From an uncultured Bacteroides sp. (GTDB lineage: Bacteria > Bacteroidota > Bacteroidia > Bacteroidales > Bacteroidaceae): a DNA stretch of 64,000 nt. Location of the stretch: positions 62,001 to 126,000 of the forward strand of contig USLU01000006.1 of NCBI GenBank assembly GCA_900555635.1. The letters run 5' to 3'. Shown piece after piece: positions 1-8,747 of the stretch. The position numbers and the translations under genes were made by a program. The notes beneath the pieces were generated by a model, which saw only the letters and a program-made list of their open reading frames with translations, had not been told where the DNA came from and searched no databases. Position 1 is the stretch's first letter, and each line of letters begins with the position of its first letter.

Positions 1-685
1 AATCATTAGCAAATGCAGTCATATCTGTTACAGGAGCACCGGACATCATCACCTTATTCGCCAATACACTATAGGTGTCTACTGCTTCGGGTGACAAAGT
101 ACCAGCTAAATGTCCATGACAAAGTGCAGGAAGATCGGCATTATAGCTATAACCAAAAGTAGACAACCACCAGTTACGAACACCAACTGCCGCCATTGGA
201 GCAAAGATAGCTCCCAGATTTATGAACATATAAAATAATGAGAAACCAGAATCGCGCATGTTAGCATATTGCGGATTATCGTACATCTGCCCTACCAACG
301 CTTGCAGATTTCCTTTAAAAAGTCCGTTACCAAATGCGATGACAAATAATGCCACACAAGTAATAGTCAAGAAAAATGCTTTGTTTGCAACTGGCGTAGA
401 TGACGGAATAGCAAGCATCAAGTAACCTGCTGCCATCAAAACGATACCTGCCAGGATGGTACCTTTAAAGTTACGAGTTCTGTCGGCAATAATACCACCA
501 ATCAATGCTAGAATGTAAATTGAGAAATAAAAAGTAGAATAAATCAACCCTGCTTCTTTTCCATTCAAACCGAATTTGGCTTGTAAGAAAAGTACAAGGA
601 TTGCCATCATGGTATAAAATCCAAAGCGTTCTCCTAGATTGGATAGAGACGCAGCAATCAAACCTTTAGGGTGTTTGTTGAACAT
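1..685 (-). CDS. POT-family peptide transporter, 3' part missing
   Basis: Proton-coupled oligopeptide transporter of the POT/PTR2 (MFS) family in the inner membrane. The gene begins at the ATG complementary to 683-685 and runs off the left edge, leaving about 228 residues of a protein that is usually about 500. Visible signatures are the early NLGERFGFYTMMAILVLF helix 1, the GGIIADR loop between helices 2 and 3, and the PTR2-type stretch GNGLFKGNLQALVGQMY followed by RDSGFSLFYMFINLGAIFAP. A TAnnTTTG element on the minus strand lies 53 bp upstream of the start. Family is secure; substrate range (di- or tripeptides) is known of the family and not readable here. Confidence 0.9.
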   Translation of the reverse strand, partial: MFNKHPKGLIAASLSNLGERFGFYTMMAILVLFLQAKFGLNGKEAGLIYSTFYFSIYILALIGGIIADRTRNFKGTILAGIVLMAAGYLMLAIPSSTPVANKAFFLTITCVALFVIAFGNGLFKGNLQALVGQMYDNPQYANMRDSGFSLFYMFINLGAIFAPMAAVGVRNWWLSTFGYSYNADLPALCHGHLAGTLSPEAVDTYSVLANKVMMSGAPVTDMTAFAND

Positions 686-737
686 AGAAATAAAGTTTTA
701 TTGTTAGTAATTAAATTGAATTTCTAAATAATTTCTG

Positions 738-745
738 CAAATATA
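738..745 (-). promoter_or_regulatory. -7 promoter element for the peptide transporter
   Basis: TATATTTG on the minus strand matches the Bacteroides -7 consensus TAnnTTTG. It lies 53 bp upstream of the transporter ATG. I see no well-spaced TTTG at -33 (the nearest is about 25 bp away), so this is a moderate call. Confidence 0.5.
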
Positions 746-803
746 TACTTTTTGTAGAATATTACCCTAACAAAATGGAATATCTCAGGCCCAAAAAGGC
801 GAA

Positions 804-1283
804 TTATTCGTTAAAAAGTATACAAACGTCAGCTTTTACTTCCTTTATCAGATCTTTAGGATCAAGCTTCAGTTGCAATCCACGCTGCCCGGCGCTGATA
901 TAGATATGCGGAAATAAAAGGCAGGTTTCATGTATATAAGTGGGGAAAGACTTTTTCATGCCGATGGGTGAACAACCTCCACGAATGTATCCGGTCAGTG
1001 GAAGAAGCTCTTTCATCGGGATAAGATCACACTTCTTATTGCCAGAAACTTTAGCTGCCAGTTTCAAATCGACTTCATGTTCACCGGGAATGACACAGAC
1101 AAAATATCCGTTTTTATCACCATGAAGAATCAAAGTCTTGAATACACAATCAATATTCTCACCTAAGCTGGCGGCTACATGTACTGCACTTAAATCATTC
1201 TCGTCCACTTCGTAAGGGATGAGTTCATAAGCAATCTTGGCTTTATCCAGTAATCTGGCAACATTCGTTTTATTAATCTTCAT
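804..1283 (-). CDS. ybaK: YbaK/EbsC-type Cys-tRNA(Pro) deacylase
   Basis: A 159-residue single-domain editing enzyme that hydrolyses mischarged Cys-tRNA(Pro) in the cytoplasm. The protein aligns by eye with the YbaK/ProX fold: N-terminal NVARLLDKAKIAYELIPYEV, the VFKTLILHGD strand, the KLAAKVSGNKKCDLIP segment, and the glycine-rich GYIRGGCSPIGMKK loop that carries the conserved lysine and Gly-Ser/Cys-Pro substrate loop. Length is normal for the family. The start is the only sensible ATG; the gene is preceded by an A/T-rich heptad repeat (1290-1316) and the end of uvrA, 29 bp away, so it is probably cotranscribed with uvrA. Confidence 0.9.
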   Translation of the reverse strand: MKINKTNVARLLDKAKIAYELIPYEVDENDLSAVHVAASLGENIDCVFKTLILHGDKNGYFVCVIPGEHEVDLKLAAKVSGNKKCDLIPMKELLPLTGYIRGGCSPIGMKKSFPTYIHETCLLFPHIYISAGQRGLQLKLDPKDLIKEVKADVCILFNE

Positions 1284-1289
1284 TTCAAT

Positions 1290-1316
1290 AATTACAAATT
1301 ACTAAGTACAAATTAC
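1290..1316. repeat. Heptad AAATTAC repeat, 27 bp
   Basis: Four tandem near-copies of a seven-base unit nnATTAC fill 27 bp between ybaK and uvrA and overlap the uvrA stop codon. The same 27-bp architecture recurs inside addA at 46475-46501 and 48146-48172, with related copies at 6132-6164, 8748-8831 and 9268-9291. Confidence 0.75.
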
Positions 1317-4138
1317 CTAAGTTCTTCTTTTAAAAACTTGGGAGTATATCCTTTAGTGCTCTTAGCTACCTCTTCCGGTGTGCCGTAAGAAAGGAGTTCT
1401 CCTCCGCCCTTACCACCTTCGGGACCCATATCAATAATGTAATCCGCCATTTTGATGACGTCGAGGTTATGTTCGATAACGATTACCGTATTCCCTTTGT
1501 CGACAAGTTTATTGAGTACGTTCATCAGCACACGGATATCTTCAAAATGAAGACCGGTAGTAGGTTCATCAAGTATGTAAAGGGTTTTGCCCGTATCACG
1601 CTTGGAAAGCTCCGTAGCTAACTTCACACGCTGACTCTCTCCACCGGAAAGCGTAGTGGAAGATTGCCCCAATTTGATATAACCCAAGCCGACATCCTGA
1701 ATAGTCTTGATCTTATTCAATATCTGAGGAACATTCTCAAAAAACTCTACGGCACGGTTAATGGTCATATCCAATACATCGGCAATGGATTTTCCTTTGA
1801 AACGTACTTCAAGGGTCTCACGGTTATAACGTTTGCCGTGACAAACCTCGCAAGGCACATAAACATCCGGAAGGAAATTCATTTCAATAGTTTTATAACC
1901 ATTACCCTGGCAAGCTTCGCAGCGTCCACCGCTAACGTTGAAAGAGAAGCGTCCCGGCTTATATCCGCGTATCTTGGCTTCGGGCAAACCGACAAATAAG
2001 TTACGAATATCAGAGAATACACCTGTATATGTAGCCGGATTGGAGCGTGGCGTACGTCCTAATGGAGACTGATCCACATTCACTACTTTATCAATATAAT
2101 CCAGTCCTTCAATACTGTCGTACTCTAAAGGATCTTGAAGAGAACGGTAGAACTTCTGGGAAAGAATAGGCTGCAAGGTTTCATTGATAAGTGTAGATTT
2201 GCCGCTACCGGAGACACCAGTCACGCAAATCAGCTTTCCAAGTGGAAATTCGACATCTACGTTCTTCAGGTTATTCCCTTTGGCACCCCGCAACCAGAGG
2301 CTATGCCCATTACCTTTGCGACGTTTCGCAGGAATTTCAATCGCACGTTCTCCATTTAGATATTGAGAAGTCAGGGTATGAGTCTGTAACATTTCCTGAG
2401 GCGTGCCGGAGAACACCACTTCTCCTCCCAAACGTCCGGCCTTAGGTCCCATATCAATCACATAATCGGCGGCAAGCATCATGTCTTTGTCGTGTTCTAC
2501 AACGATAACAGAGTTACCGATATCACGCAGGTCTTTTAATGAATGGATAAGACGCTGGTTGTCTCGTTGATGCAGACCGATACTCGGTTCGTCCAAGATG
2601 TAAAGTACATTCACCAGCTGAGAACCAATCTGTGTTGCCAAACGAATACGCTGGCTCTCACCTCCGGACAAGCTGACCGCACTACGATCCAATGAAAGAT
2701 AATCCAAACCCACATCCAACAAGAATTTAAGGCGTGTACGGATTTCTTTAAGAATCTCCGTAGCAATCTGTTCTTGTTTACTACTGAGATACTGGTCTAC
2801 ATTTATCAGCCAATCATATAGTTCGTTGATATCCATAGATGCCAGTTCATAAATATTCTTATCATGGATACGGAAAGAAAGAGCTTCTTTGTTCAGTTTG
2901 GCACCATGACATTCGGGACAAACAGCAGTTTTCGCAAACTGTTCCGCCCATTTCTGTGCAGTAGCCGAAGCATCTTTTTCCTGTAACATCTGGATATATT
3001 TCACTACTCCTTCGAAGGTAACGAAATAATCGGATGAAGTACCGATCAAGGAACTTTTTATCTTGATACGATCGTCTGACCCGTAAAGTATCTCGTCGAT
3101 CGCATCATCCGGCAACTCTCTAACCGGAGTTTTCAGTGTTGCCTCGTACTTCTCCAGCAGAGCGGCAATCTGCCAAAATATCATACTATTCTTGTACTTC
3201 CCCAAAGGAGCGATGGCACCATCTGAAATTGATAGTTCCCGGTCAGGCACTACCTTGTCAATGTCTATCTGATTGACTACTCCCAACCCTTTACATTTGG
3301 GGCAAGCGCCTTGCGGTGAGTTAAAAGAGAAGTTATGCGGTGCAGGTTCTCTATAAGACAATCCTGTAACTGGACACATCAGCCGTTTACTATAATGACG
3401 AACCGTATCATCCTGCGCATCAAGAATCATCAACAACCCGTCGCCTTGACGCATGGCCGTTGCAACACTGTTCTTCAAACGCGTATCATCCTTATCTGCA
3501 ACAACCAGCTTATCAATCACTACTTCTATATCATGATTTTTATATCGGTCGAGCTTCATGCCCGGTAAGGCTTCACGCACTTCGCCATCTACACGGACAT
3601 ATAAATATCCCTTCTTACGTACTTGTTCAAAAAGTTCTTTATAATGACCTTTACGACTACGAACTAACGGGGCAAGTATGTAGATACGTTTACCTTTATA
3701 ATCATTCAGGATAAGATCCAGAATTTGTTCTTCGGTATACTTCACCATCTTCTCGCCGGAAAGGTAAGAAAAGGCTTCACCCGCACGAGCATACAACAAA
3801 CGGAGATAGTCGTAGACTTCCGTAGTAGTTCCCACCGTAGAACGTGGATTCTTATTCGTCGTCTTCTGTTCGATAGAAATTACCGGGCTCAAACCGGTTA
3901 TTTTATCCACATCAGGCCGTTCCAAATTCCCCAGGAAATTGCGGGCGTATGCCGAAAATGTTTCAATATAGCGGCGTTGCCCTTCAGCAAAAATGGTATC
4001 GAACGCCAAAGAAGACTTACCGCTTCCGCTAAGTCCTGTAATAACCGTAAGGCTGTTACGGGGGAGTTCTGCATCGATATTTTTCAAGTTGTGCACGCGC
4101 GCACCATATACATTGATATATTCTTTTTCTTCTTGCAT
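1313..4138 (-). CDS. uvrA: Excinuclease ABC subunit UvrA
   Basis: Damage-recognition ATPase of nucleotide excision repair; dimeric UvrA loads UvrB (14168-16219 here) on lesions. At 941 residues it is full length. First Walker A GLSGSGKSS at about 35-43, first ABC signature LSGGESQRIRLATQ, second Walker A GVSGSGKSTLINETL, second signature LSGGESQRVKLATEL and LYILDEPTTGLHFEDI. The second zinc module (CEAC...CEVC, about 738-762) is intact. The first reads CPVT...CPKC at about 254-281, so one of four cysteines is Thr. A TATTTTTG element on the minus strand (4187-4194) is a likely promoter. It is followed within 30 bp by ybaK. Confidence 0.97.
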   Translation of the reverse strand: MQEEKEYINVYGARVHNLKNIDAELPRNSLTVITGLSGSGKSSLAFDTIFAEGQRRYIETFSAYARNFLGNLERPDVDKITGLSPVISIEQKTTNKNPRSTVGTTTEVYDYLRLLYARAGEAFSYLSGEKMVKYTEEQILDLILNDYKGKRIYILAPLVRSRKGHYKELFEQVRKKGYLYVRVDGEVREALPGMKLDRYKNHDIEVVIDKLVVADKDDTRLKNSVATAMRQGDGLLMILDAQDDTVRHYSKRLMCPVTGLSYREPAPHNFSFNSPQGACPKCKGLGVVNQIDIDKVVPDRELSISDGAIAPLGKYKNSMIFWQIAALLEKYEATLKTPVRELPDDAIDEILYGSDDRIKIKSSLIGTSSDYFVTFEGVVKYIQMLQEKDASATAQKWAEQFAKTAVCPECHGAKLNKEALSFRIHDKNIYELASMDINELYDWLINVDQYLSSKQEQIATEILKEIRTRLKFLLDVGLDYLSLDRSAVSLSGGESQRIRLATQIGSQLVNVLYILDEPSIGLHQRDNQRLIHSLKDLRDIGNSVIVVEHDKDMMLAADYVIDMGPKAGRLGGEVVFSGTPQEMLQTHTLTSQYLNGERAIEIPAKRRKGNGHSLWLRGAKGNNLKNVDVEFPLGKLICVTGVSGSGKSTLINETLQPILSQKFYRSLQDPLEYDSIEGLDYIDKVVNVDQSPLGRTPRSNPATYTGVFSDIRNLFVGLPEAKIRGYKPGRFSFNVSGGRCEACQGNGYKTIEMNFLPDVYVPCEVCHGKRYNRETLEVRFKGKSIADVLDMTINRAVEFFENVPQILNKIKTIQDVGLGYIKLGQSSTTLSGGESQRVKLATELSKRDTGKTLYILDEPTTGLHFEDIRVLMNVLNKLVDKGNTVIVIEHNLDVIKMADYIIDMGPEGGKGGGELLSYGTPEEVAKSTKGYTPKFLKEELR

Positions 4139-4186
4139 ATTTTTATTCTAAAACTTTCATTTTCACGCTTAGCATGATACTAACTG

Positions 4187-4194
4187 CAAAAATA
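4187..4194 (-). promoter_or_regulatory. -7 promoter element for uvrA
   Basis: TATTTTTG on the minus strand fits TAnnTTTG and lies 48 bp upstream of the uvrA ATG. No clear -33 TTG at the right spacing is seen. Confidence 0.45.
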
Positions 4195-4274
4195 ACTGTT
4201 TCTACCCGAATATCAGCCGAAAAGATTTATTTTTCAGTTTTGAAATGCACAATATTATTTCTTAACGCAATCCG

Positions 4275-4306
4275 TTGGTTAAAATGGGACAATATTCGTA
4301 ACTTTG
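4275..4306 (+). promoter_or_regulatory. Promoter of the LysM/binding-protein gene
   Basis: TTGG at 4275-4278 and TAACTTTG at 4299-4306 form a -33/-7 pair with 20 bp between them, the usual Bacteroides spacing. Transcription would start near 4313, giving a leader of about 37 bases before the ATG at 4350. Confidence 0.7.
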
Positions 4307-4349
4307 CAGCTACTTTGGGAAATTGTAAACATAAACCAACGATTATCGA

Positions 4350-6134
4350 ATGAAAAAGATTAACCGCATTATCTGCTCTCTGCTGCTTGCCGGCGCATGT
4401 AGTTTTGTAGCAGCACAAGAGAATCAATCTTATTTTCTACACACTATCGAGAAAGGACAAAGCCTGTACTCCATTGCGAGTATGTATGGTATTAGTCAAT
4501 CGGATATTATAAAGTTGAACCCCGGAAGCGATGAAAAAATATATGTAGGACGCGCACTACGCATTCCGCGTGGAAATGCCAACGTACAAAAAGAGACATT
4601 CCATACCATTGCTTCAGGCGAAACCCTTTATCGGCTGACAACAAAATACGGTGTATCCGCCAAAGCTATTTGTGATGCCAACCCGGGACTAAGCGCTGAG
4701 AACTTCCGCATCGGACAAGTTATCCGCATCCCATCTTCTTCCGAGGCAAGTGACTCTACTTCTGAATCTCAAACTACCACTCCGGTAGTAACCAATAACA
4801 ATATCCCCGGTCCTGTAGAATCCCGCTGTCGGGAGATGCACCGCGTGAAAAGAAAAGAAACGGTATTTAGCATCAGTCGTGAATACGGTCTTAGCGAAGC
4901 CGATTTGATTGCTGCCAACCCAGAACTGAAAGGAGATAATAAAATCAAAAAAGGCGATTTTCTGTGCATCCCCTATCCTACCGCACAGGTTGTACAACCG
5001 AGCAAACCGCAGACCATTCCTACTGATAGCGAATTGTTCAACGAAAACAAGAAGACAACTAAGCGCTTCAATACGATTAAAGCTGCCCTCATCCTCCCAC
5101 TGCTGGATGTTTCAAAAGGTGAATCAGACCGAATGGTAGAATATTACGAAGGTTTCCTAATGGCAGTTGATAGCTTGAAGCGTACCGGGACATCCATTGA
5201 TTTATATACCTATAATTCCGGTCCGGAGTCCTCTTCACTAAACTCAATACTCAATAAGAGTGAGATGAAAAGCATGGATATTATTTTCGGCCCTCTATAC
5301 CAAAGCCACATCGAGCCGTTGGCAAACTTTGCCAAAAAGAACAATATCCGCTTGGTTATTCCGTTCACATCTAAGGACAATACAGTATTCCGTAACCCTG
5401 CCGTATATCAAATCAATACACCTCAGTCTTACTTATATTCTGAAGTATACGATCATTTCGTACGCCAGTTCCCCAATGCGAACGTAATTTTTATCGAAGC
5501 AAGCCAGGGAACCAAAGATAAAGCAGAATTCATCAAGGGATTGAAAGACGAGTTACGCAACCGCGCTATTCCCATGAAAAGCCTGAAAGAAGATGCCAGC
5601 GTTGAAACGTTAAAGGCTGCATTACGCCCTGATAGAGAAAATATCTTTATCCCTACTTCCGGCAGTAATCTGACTCTGATAAAGGCACTTCCTCAGTTGA
5701 CTCTATTAGTTCGCGATCAACCAGAAAGCCGTATCCACCTGTTCGGTTACCCGGAATGGCAAACATACACCAAAGACCATCTGGAAACATTCTTTGAACT
5801 TGATACATATTTCTACTCTTCTTTCTATACTAACAATCTGCTGCCGGCAGCAATCAACTTCACCAAGAATTACCGTAGATGGTATGGAAAAGAGATGGAT
5901 GAACGCTATCCGAAATTCGGCATGCTGGGTTTTGACACTGGTTATTTCTTCCTGAAAGGCTTGTCACGCTACGGTTCGGGCTTTGAGCAGAATATGTCTG
6001 GAATGAACTTAACACCTATCCAAACCGGCTTCAAATTCCAACGGGTAAATAACTGGGGAGGCTTTATCAATAAGAAAGTATTCTTTGTACGCTTCACCAA
6101 AAATTATGAGCTTATAAAGTTAGACTTTGATTAA
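4350..6134 (+). CDS. Secreted LysM x3 protein with type-1 periplasmic-binding fold
   Basis: A 594-residue exported protein. A signal peptide (about 1-22, ending AAQ) is followed by three LysM peptidoglycan-binding modules, about 28-74, 83-129 and 160-208, each with the YSIAS/YRLTT/FSISR-type helix and an LRIP-type end. From about 245 to the end the sequence resembles a type-1 periplasmic-binding fold: AALILPLLD, YYEGFLMAVDSL, DIIFGPLYQSH, RLVIPFTS. This combination resembles the LpoA-like/ABC-substrate-like proteins of Bacteroidetes, which suggests a role at the cell wall and not solute uptake; that is inference. It has its own promoter and probably shares its transcript with the beta-barrel gene 38 bp downstream. 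Confidence 0.8.
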   Translation: MKKINRIICSLLLAGACSFVAAQENQSYFLHTIEKGQSLYSIASMYGISQSDIIKLNPGSDEKIYVGRALRIPRGNANVQKETFHTIASGETLYRLTTKYGVSAKAICDANPGLSAENFRIGQVIRIPSSSEASDSTSESQTTTPVVTNNNIPGPVESRCREMHRVKRKETVFSISREYGLSEADLIAANPELKGDNKIKKGDFLCIPYPTAQVVQPSKPQTIPTDSELFNENKKTTKRFNTIKAALILPLLDVSKGESDRMVEYYEGFLMAVDSLKRTGTSIDLYTYNSGPESSSLNSILNKSEMKSMDIIFGPLYQSHIEPLANFAKKNNIRLVIPFTSKDNTVFRNPAVYQINTPQSYLYSEVYDHFVRQFPNANVIFIEASQGTKDKAEFIKGLKDELRNRAIPMKSLKEDASVETLKAALRPDRENIFIPTSGSNLTLIKALPQLTLLVRDQPESRIHLFGYPEWQTYTKDHLETFFELDTYFYSSFYTNNLLPAAINFTKNYRRWYGKEMDERYPKFGMLGFDTGYFFLKGLSRYGSGFEQNMSGMNLTPIQTGFKFQRVNNWGGFINKKVFFVRFTKNYELIKLDFD

Positions 6135-6164
6135 TGCATAATTGGTAACTCATAATTTGTAATT
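6132..6164. repeat. Heptad repeat between two cell-envelope genes
   Basis: Read on the minus strand this spacer is five tandem units of the form nnATTAY or nnGTTAC. It starts at the stop codon of the LysM gene and fills nearly all of the spacer before the next start. Confidence 0.6.
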
Positions 6165-6172
6165 GATAAAAG

Positions 6173-6871
6173 ATGAAACTGAAAACAATCATAGGAGCGA
6201 CTTTACTAGCAGGTGTTTCCACTCTGCCGACATATGCCCAGATAGGTGAACAACGCCACAACCTTGCAGTCGGCATCAACGGTGGTATCAACCTGAACAG
6301 TGTCAGCTTCACTCCTTCGGTAAAGCAGAAAAACCTGATGGGTATTACTGGCGGTTTAACAGCTCGCTATATCTCAGAAAAATATTTCAGTATGATATGT
6401 GGCGCGCAAATTGAAGTAAACTTCTCACAACAAGGATGGGACGAATATTACCAAGATTACCCTACTCTCAGCTATACCCGTACTATGAATTATGTGGATA
6501 TTCCTTTCCTTGCACATCTTGCTTTCGGTAAGAACAGAGGATTGCAATTCTTTATCCATGCGGGTCCACAAATAGGTTTCCTGATTAGCAATAGCGAAAA
6601 GATCAGCGGAAATTGGGAAGAAACGATTGCCGGGGGTGCCAATATTGAAACAGAACAACATGGCAAACCCATTGATAACAAATTCGATTATGGTATTGCC
6701 GGAGGCGCAGGTTTAGAGTTGCGCACTAAAGCCGGAAACTTCCTGGTAGAAGGAAGATACTACTATGCTCTCTCCGACTTCTATAGTAGTAGCAAAAAAG
6801 ACTATTTCGCCCGCTCGGCACACGGCGTTATCACTGCCAAGATTACTTATCTCTTTGATTTAAAGAAGTAA
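6173..6871 (+). CDS. Outer-membrane beta-barrel protein (PorT/OmpW-like)
   Basis: A 232-residue protein with a signal peptide (MKLKTIIGATLLAGVSTLP, cleaved after AQ near 22) and alternating amphipathic strands ending in an aromatic/basic C-terminus, typical of small eight-stranded barrels annotated as porin family or PorT-like in Bacteroidetes. Recognisable strands include LAVGINGGINLNSVSF, YVDIPFLAHLAFG and FLVEGRYYYALSDFY. The function of these barrels is mostly unknown. It lies 38 bp after the LysM protein, separated only by a heptad repeat, so the two envelope genes probably form one transcript. A strong hairpin terminator follows at 6885-6923. Confidence 0.75.
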   Translation: MKLKTIIGATLLAGVSTLPTYAQIGEQRHNLAVGINGGINLNSVSFTPSVKQKNLMGITGGLTARYISEKYFSMICGAQIEVNFSQQGWDEYYQDYPTLSYTRTMNYVDIPFLAHLAFGKNRGLQFFIHAGPQIGFLISNSEKISGNWEETIAGGANIETEQHGKPIDNKFDYGIAGGAGLELRTKAGNFLVEGRYYYALSDFYSSSKKDYFARSAHGVITAKITYLFDLKK

Positions 6872-6884
6872 ATCAGATACAAAA

Positions 6885-6923
6885 AAACAGACCATGTGTT
6901 CAGCAAAAACACATGGTCTGTTT
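6885..6923. terminator. Bidirectional intrinsic terminator
   Basis: A perfect 16-bp stem (6885-6900 with 6908-6923) and a seven-base loop lie between convergent genes. On the minus strand the stem is followed by seven T; on the plus strand by three. It can end both the barrel gene and the bamD-omega-DUF4293 operon. Confidence 0.9.
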
Positions 6924-6928
6924 CATAT

Positions 6929-6966
6929 AAATAGATGATCTGTTAGAGGCAAATAGATGATCTGTT
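6929..6966. repeat. 16-bp direct repeat beside the terminator
   Basis: AAATAGATGATCTGTT occurs at 6929-6944 and again at 6951-6966, six bases apart. Its last bases, CTGTT, repeat the end of the adjacent terminator stem, so it may have arisen by slippage. Confidence 0.7.
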
Positions 6967-6969
6967 TCG

Positions 6970-7428
6970 TTATCTCAATCTATCCGCAGCTTTCACCATT
7001 AACTCATCTCTATAAATAGCACGGAATGCCAAATAGTTCAGAATGATAGAAATGACAGGCAAGCTAAGCGCCCATCCTATCTGAAAAGTCGCTGCATCCA
7101 ACTCATCATCCAATACGTAGTAGAACACACAAAAAGCAATGTAATAACCAATCAGCAATATACTGCTAAAGATTGTCATACGTATCTGCATCATACGGTT
7201 ACGGAACAAAAATATTGTACCGAACGCTATAATTGCGCTCAACAATAATATACCGAACAAGCCCCAAGTAGACTGAAAGCTTCCGTCAGCCATAGCTACG
7301 CCTATTGGCTTAAAAATGTGTGTCGTAACTCCGTCCGCTCCGATAAACTGTCCAACCGGCATACACATTGCCACAATTAACAGAACAGTTACCACCAATA
7401 AATAAACGGATTGAATACGTTGTATCAT
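6970..7428 (-). CDS. DUF4293 four-helix membrane protein
   Basis: A 152-residue integral membrane protein with four predicted transmembrane helices: about 8-24, 55-75, 80-105 and 117-137. The N-terminus MIQRIQSVYLLVVTVLL is characteristic of DUF4293, a Bacteroidetes family of unknown function. Its start overlaps the stop of the omega-subunit gene by one base, so the two are translationally coupled, and the whole unit is bamD-omega-DUF4293. The link between a membrane protein, RNA polymerase omega and BamD is a conserved order in Bacteroides, but I know of no functional explanation. Confidence 0.85.
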   Translation of the reverse strand: MIQRIQSVYLLVVTVLLIVAMCMPVGQFIGADGVTTHIFKPIGVAMADGSFQSTWGLFGILLLSAIIAFGTIFLFRNRMMQIRMTIFSSILLIGYYIAFCVFYYVLDDELDAATFQIGWALSLPVISIILNYLAFRAIYRDELMVKAADRLR

Positions 7429-7763
7429 TACTGTAGTTTTTCTTTTTCTTTAGACGGGTTACGATAATAAACCTTACCTTCAATATACTCTTGTGTAGCA
7501 ATCAAACCCGGCTTCGGCAATTTTTCATAATAGCGGGAAATTTCAATTTGTTCCCGGTTTTCAAACACTTCTTCCAAATTATCATTGTAAGAAGCAAACT
7601 CAGCCAATTTCTTAGAAAGATCGTTCTTTATTTCCACACTAATCTGGTTAGAACGCTTTCCGATAATTGCTACAGTTTCATATACATTACCGGTATCCTC
7701 ACACAACTCCATCATATCACGTGTTACCGTACTGGCAGGAGCATTTGTCTTTCTGTAATCCAT
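7428..7763 (-). CDS. rpoZ: RNA polymerase omega subunit, Bacteroidetes type
   Basis: A 111-residue protein of the RpoZ-like family that assists assembly of the beta-prime subunit. The core NVYETVAIIGKRSNQISVEI corresponds to the omega helix with the conserved ArgSerAsnGln element, followed by ELAEFASYNDN-like helix residues. Bacteroidetes omega has low similarity to the E. coli protein and carries an extra C-terminal part (EYIEGKVYYRNP). The ATG is 50 bp from the end of bamD, and the stop overlaps the DUF4293 start. Confidence 0.85.
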   Translation of the reverse strand: MDYRKTNAPASTVTRDMMELCEDTGNVYETVAIIGKRSNQISVEIKNDLSKKLAEFASYNDNLEEVFENREQIEISRYYEKLPKPGLIATQEYIEGKVYYRNPSKEKEKLQ

Positions 7764-7813
7764 AAATTTGTCTATCTAATTTAATTCTATATCGATATAT
7801 TTCTTTTAAAAGC

Positions 7814-8626
7814 TTAATCTTGCAGAACCTTTTGTGATTCCTTGAAAATACGGTCGGCTTCCTTCAAATACTTACTTTCAGGAAATTCGTTCTTGAAAGC
7901 ATAATATTCGTCAACAGCCTCACGATAGCGCTCGGGCTTTTTGTCTTCCACACTGTATACAGCCAATTCATATTTGGCACGCAAAACAAGGATAGACAAG
8001 TCTTCACGCAAATTGGTATAAGGGTAATCCTTCAAAGCGTTCTGTGCTGTAATAACACAAGCCTGATAGTTATTTCCCAAATAGTTACCTAAGTTATAAT
8101 AAAGTCTGGCAGAAAGATATTCTTTCATCACCAATTTATCTTGCAAAGCAAAAATCATAGACTGTGCTTCGTCTTTTTTGGCACTTTGAGGGAAATACTC
8201 CAAGAACATTTGCAACTGTTGTATGGCACTGTATGTACCCGATTGATCCAAGCGGGGTTCCGGAGTATCCAAGTACAAAGCTTTTCCTGCATGAAAACGT
8301 GATAGTTCAGTAAATGTGCCACGAGGATAAACATTGTAATATTGAATAAATGTCTGCGCAGCAGTTTGGTAATCTTTCTGATTATAATAACTCATACCAA
8401 GCATATAGAGGGACTCCTCAGCTTTATCAGTTCCTTTAAGGATAGCGATAAGCTCATTAAGCAGCGTTGCAGCACGATTATACTCCCCTTTCGCGAAGTA
8501 GTTCTTAGCAGCTTCGTATTTGTATTCGTAGTCTGTGCTTTTCAGCAATTTGTTGTATTCTCCACACGAGGAGAGCAGCAGAGCTGCAAGCAAAGTTATT
8601 AGGATGTTCTTTTTCATTACTTTCAA
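7814..8626 (-). CDS. bamD: Outer membrane assembly lipoprotein BamD
   Basis: TPR lipoprotein of the BAM complex that folds beta-barrel proteins into the outer membrane. Lipobox LSSC puts the lipidated cysteine at residue 21. Tetratricopeptide repeats follow: AKNYFAKGEYNRAATLLNEL, SLYMLGMSYYNQKDYQTAA, LEYFPQSAKKDEAQ and YKNEFPESKYLKEAD-type segments. At 270 residues it has the normal length. The annotated ATG is followed by a second Met at residue 4 that could be the true start. Expression is from a well-formed promoter at 8639-8669, and the omega and DUF4293 genes follow in the same operon. Confidence 0.93.
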   Translation of the reverse strand: MKVMKKNILITLLAALLLSSCGEYNKLLKSTDYEYKYEAAKNYFAKGEYNRAATLLNELIAILKGTDKAEESLYMLGMSYYNQKDYQTAAQTFIQYYNVYPRGTFTELSRFHAGKALYLDTPEPRLDQSGTYSAIQQLQMFLEYFPQSAKKDEAQSMIFALQDKLVMKEYLSARLYYNLGNYLGNNYQACVITAQNALKDYPYTNLREDLSILVLRAKYELAVYSVEDKKPERYREAVDEYYAFKNEFPESKYLKEADRIFKESQKVLQD

Positions 8627-8638
8627 TCAAATAATGTG

Positions 8639-8669
8639 CAAAGATAGAGGTTCATATCGAATAAAGCAA
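8639..8669 (-). promoter_or_regulatory. Promoter of the bamD operon
   Basis: On the minus strand TTG (8667-8669) and TATCTTTG (8639-8646) are 20 bp apart, a textbook Bacteroides -33/-7 pair. The ATG of bamD follows 12 bp after the -7 element, so the leader is only a few bases long. Confidence 0.8.
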
Positions 8670-8747
8670 CGATACGTACCTTAATTTTTCAAAAACCAGA
8701 CGAACAGGGAGTTTTAGAGGACGAATGGGAAGGAAGGGAGGAAGAGT

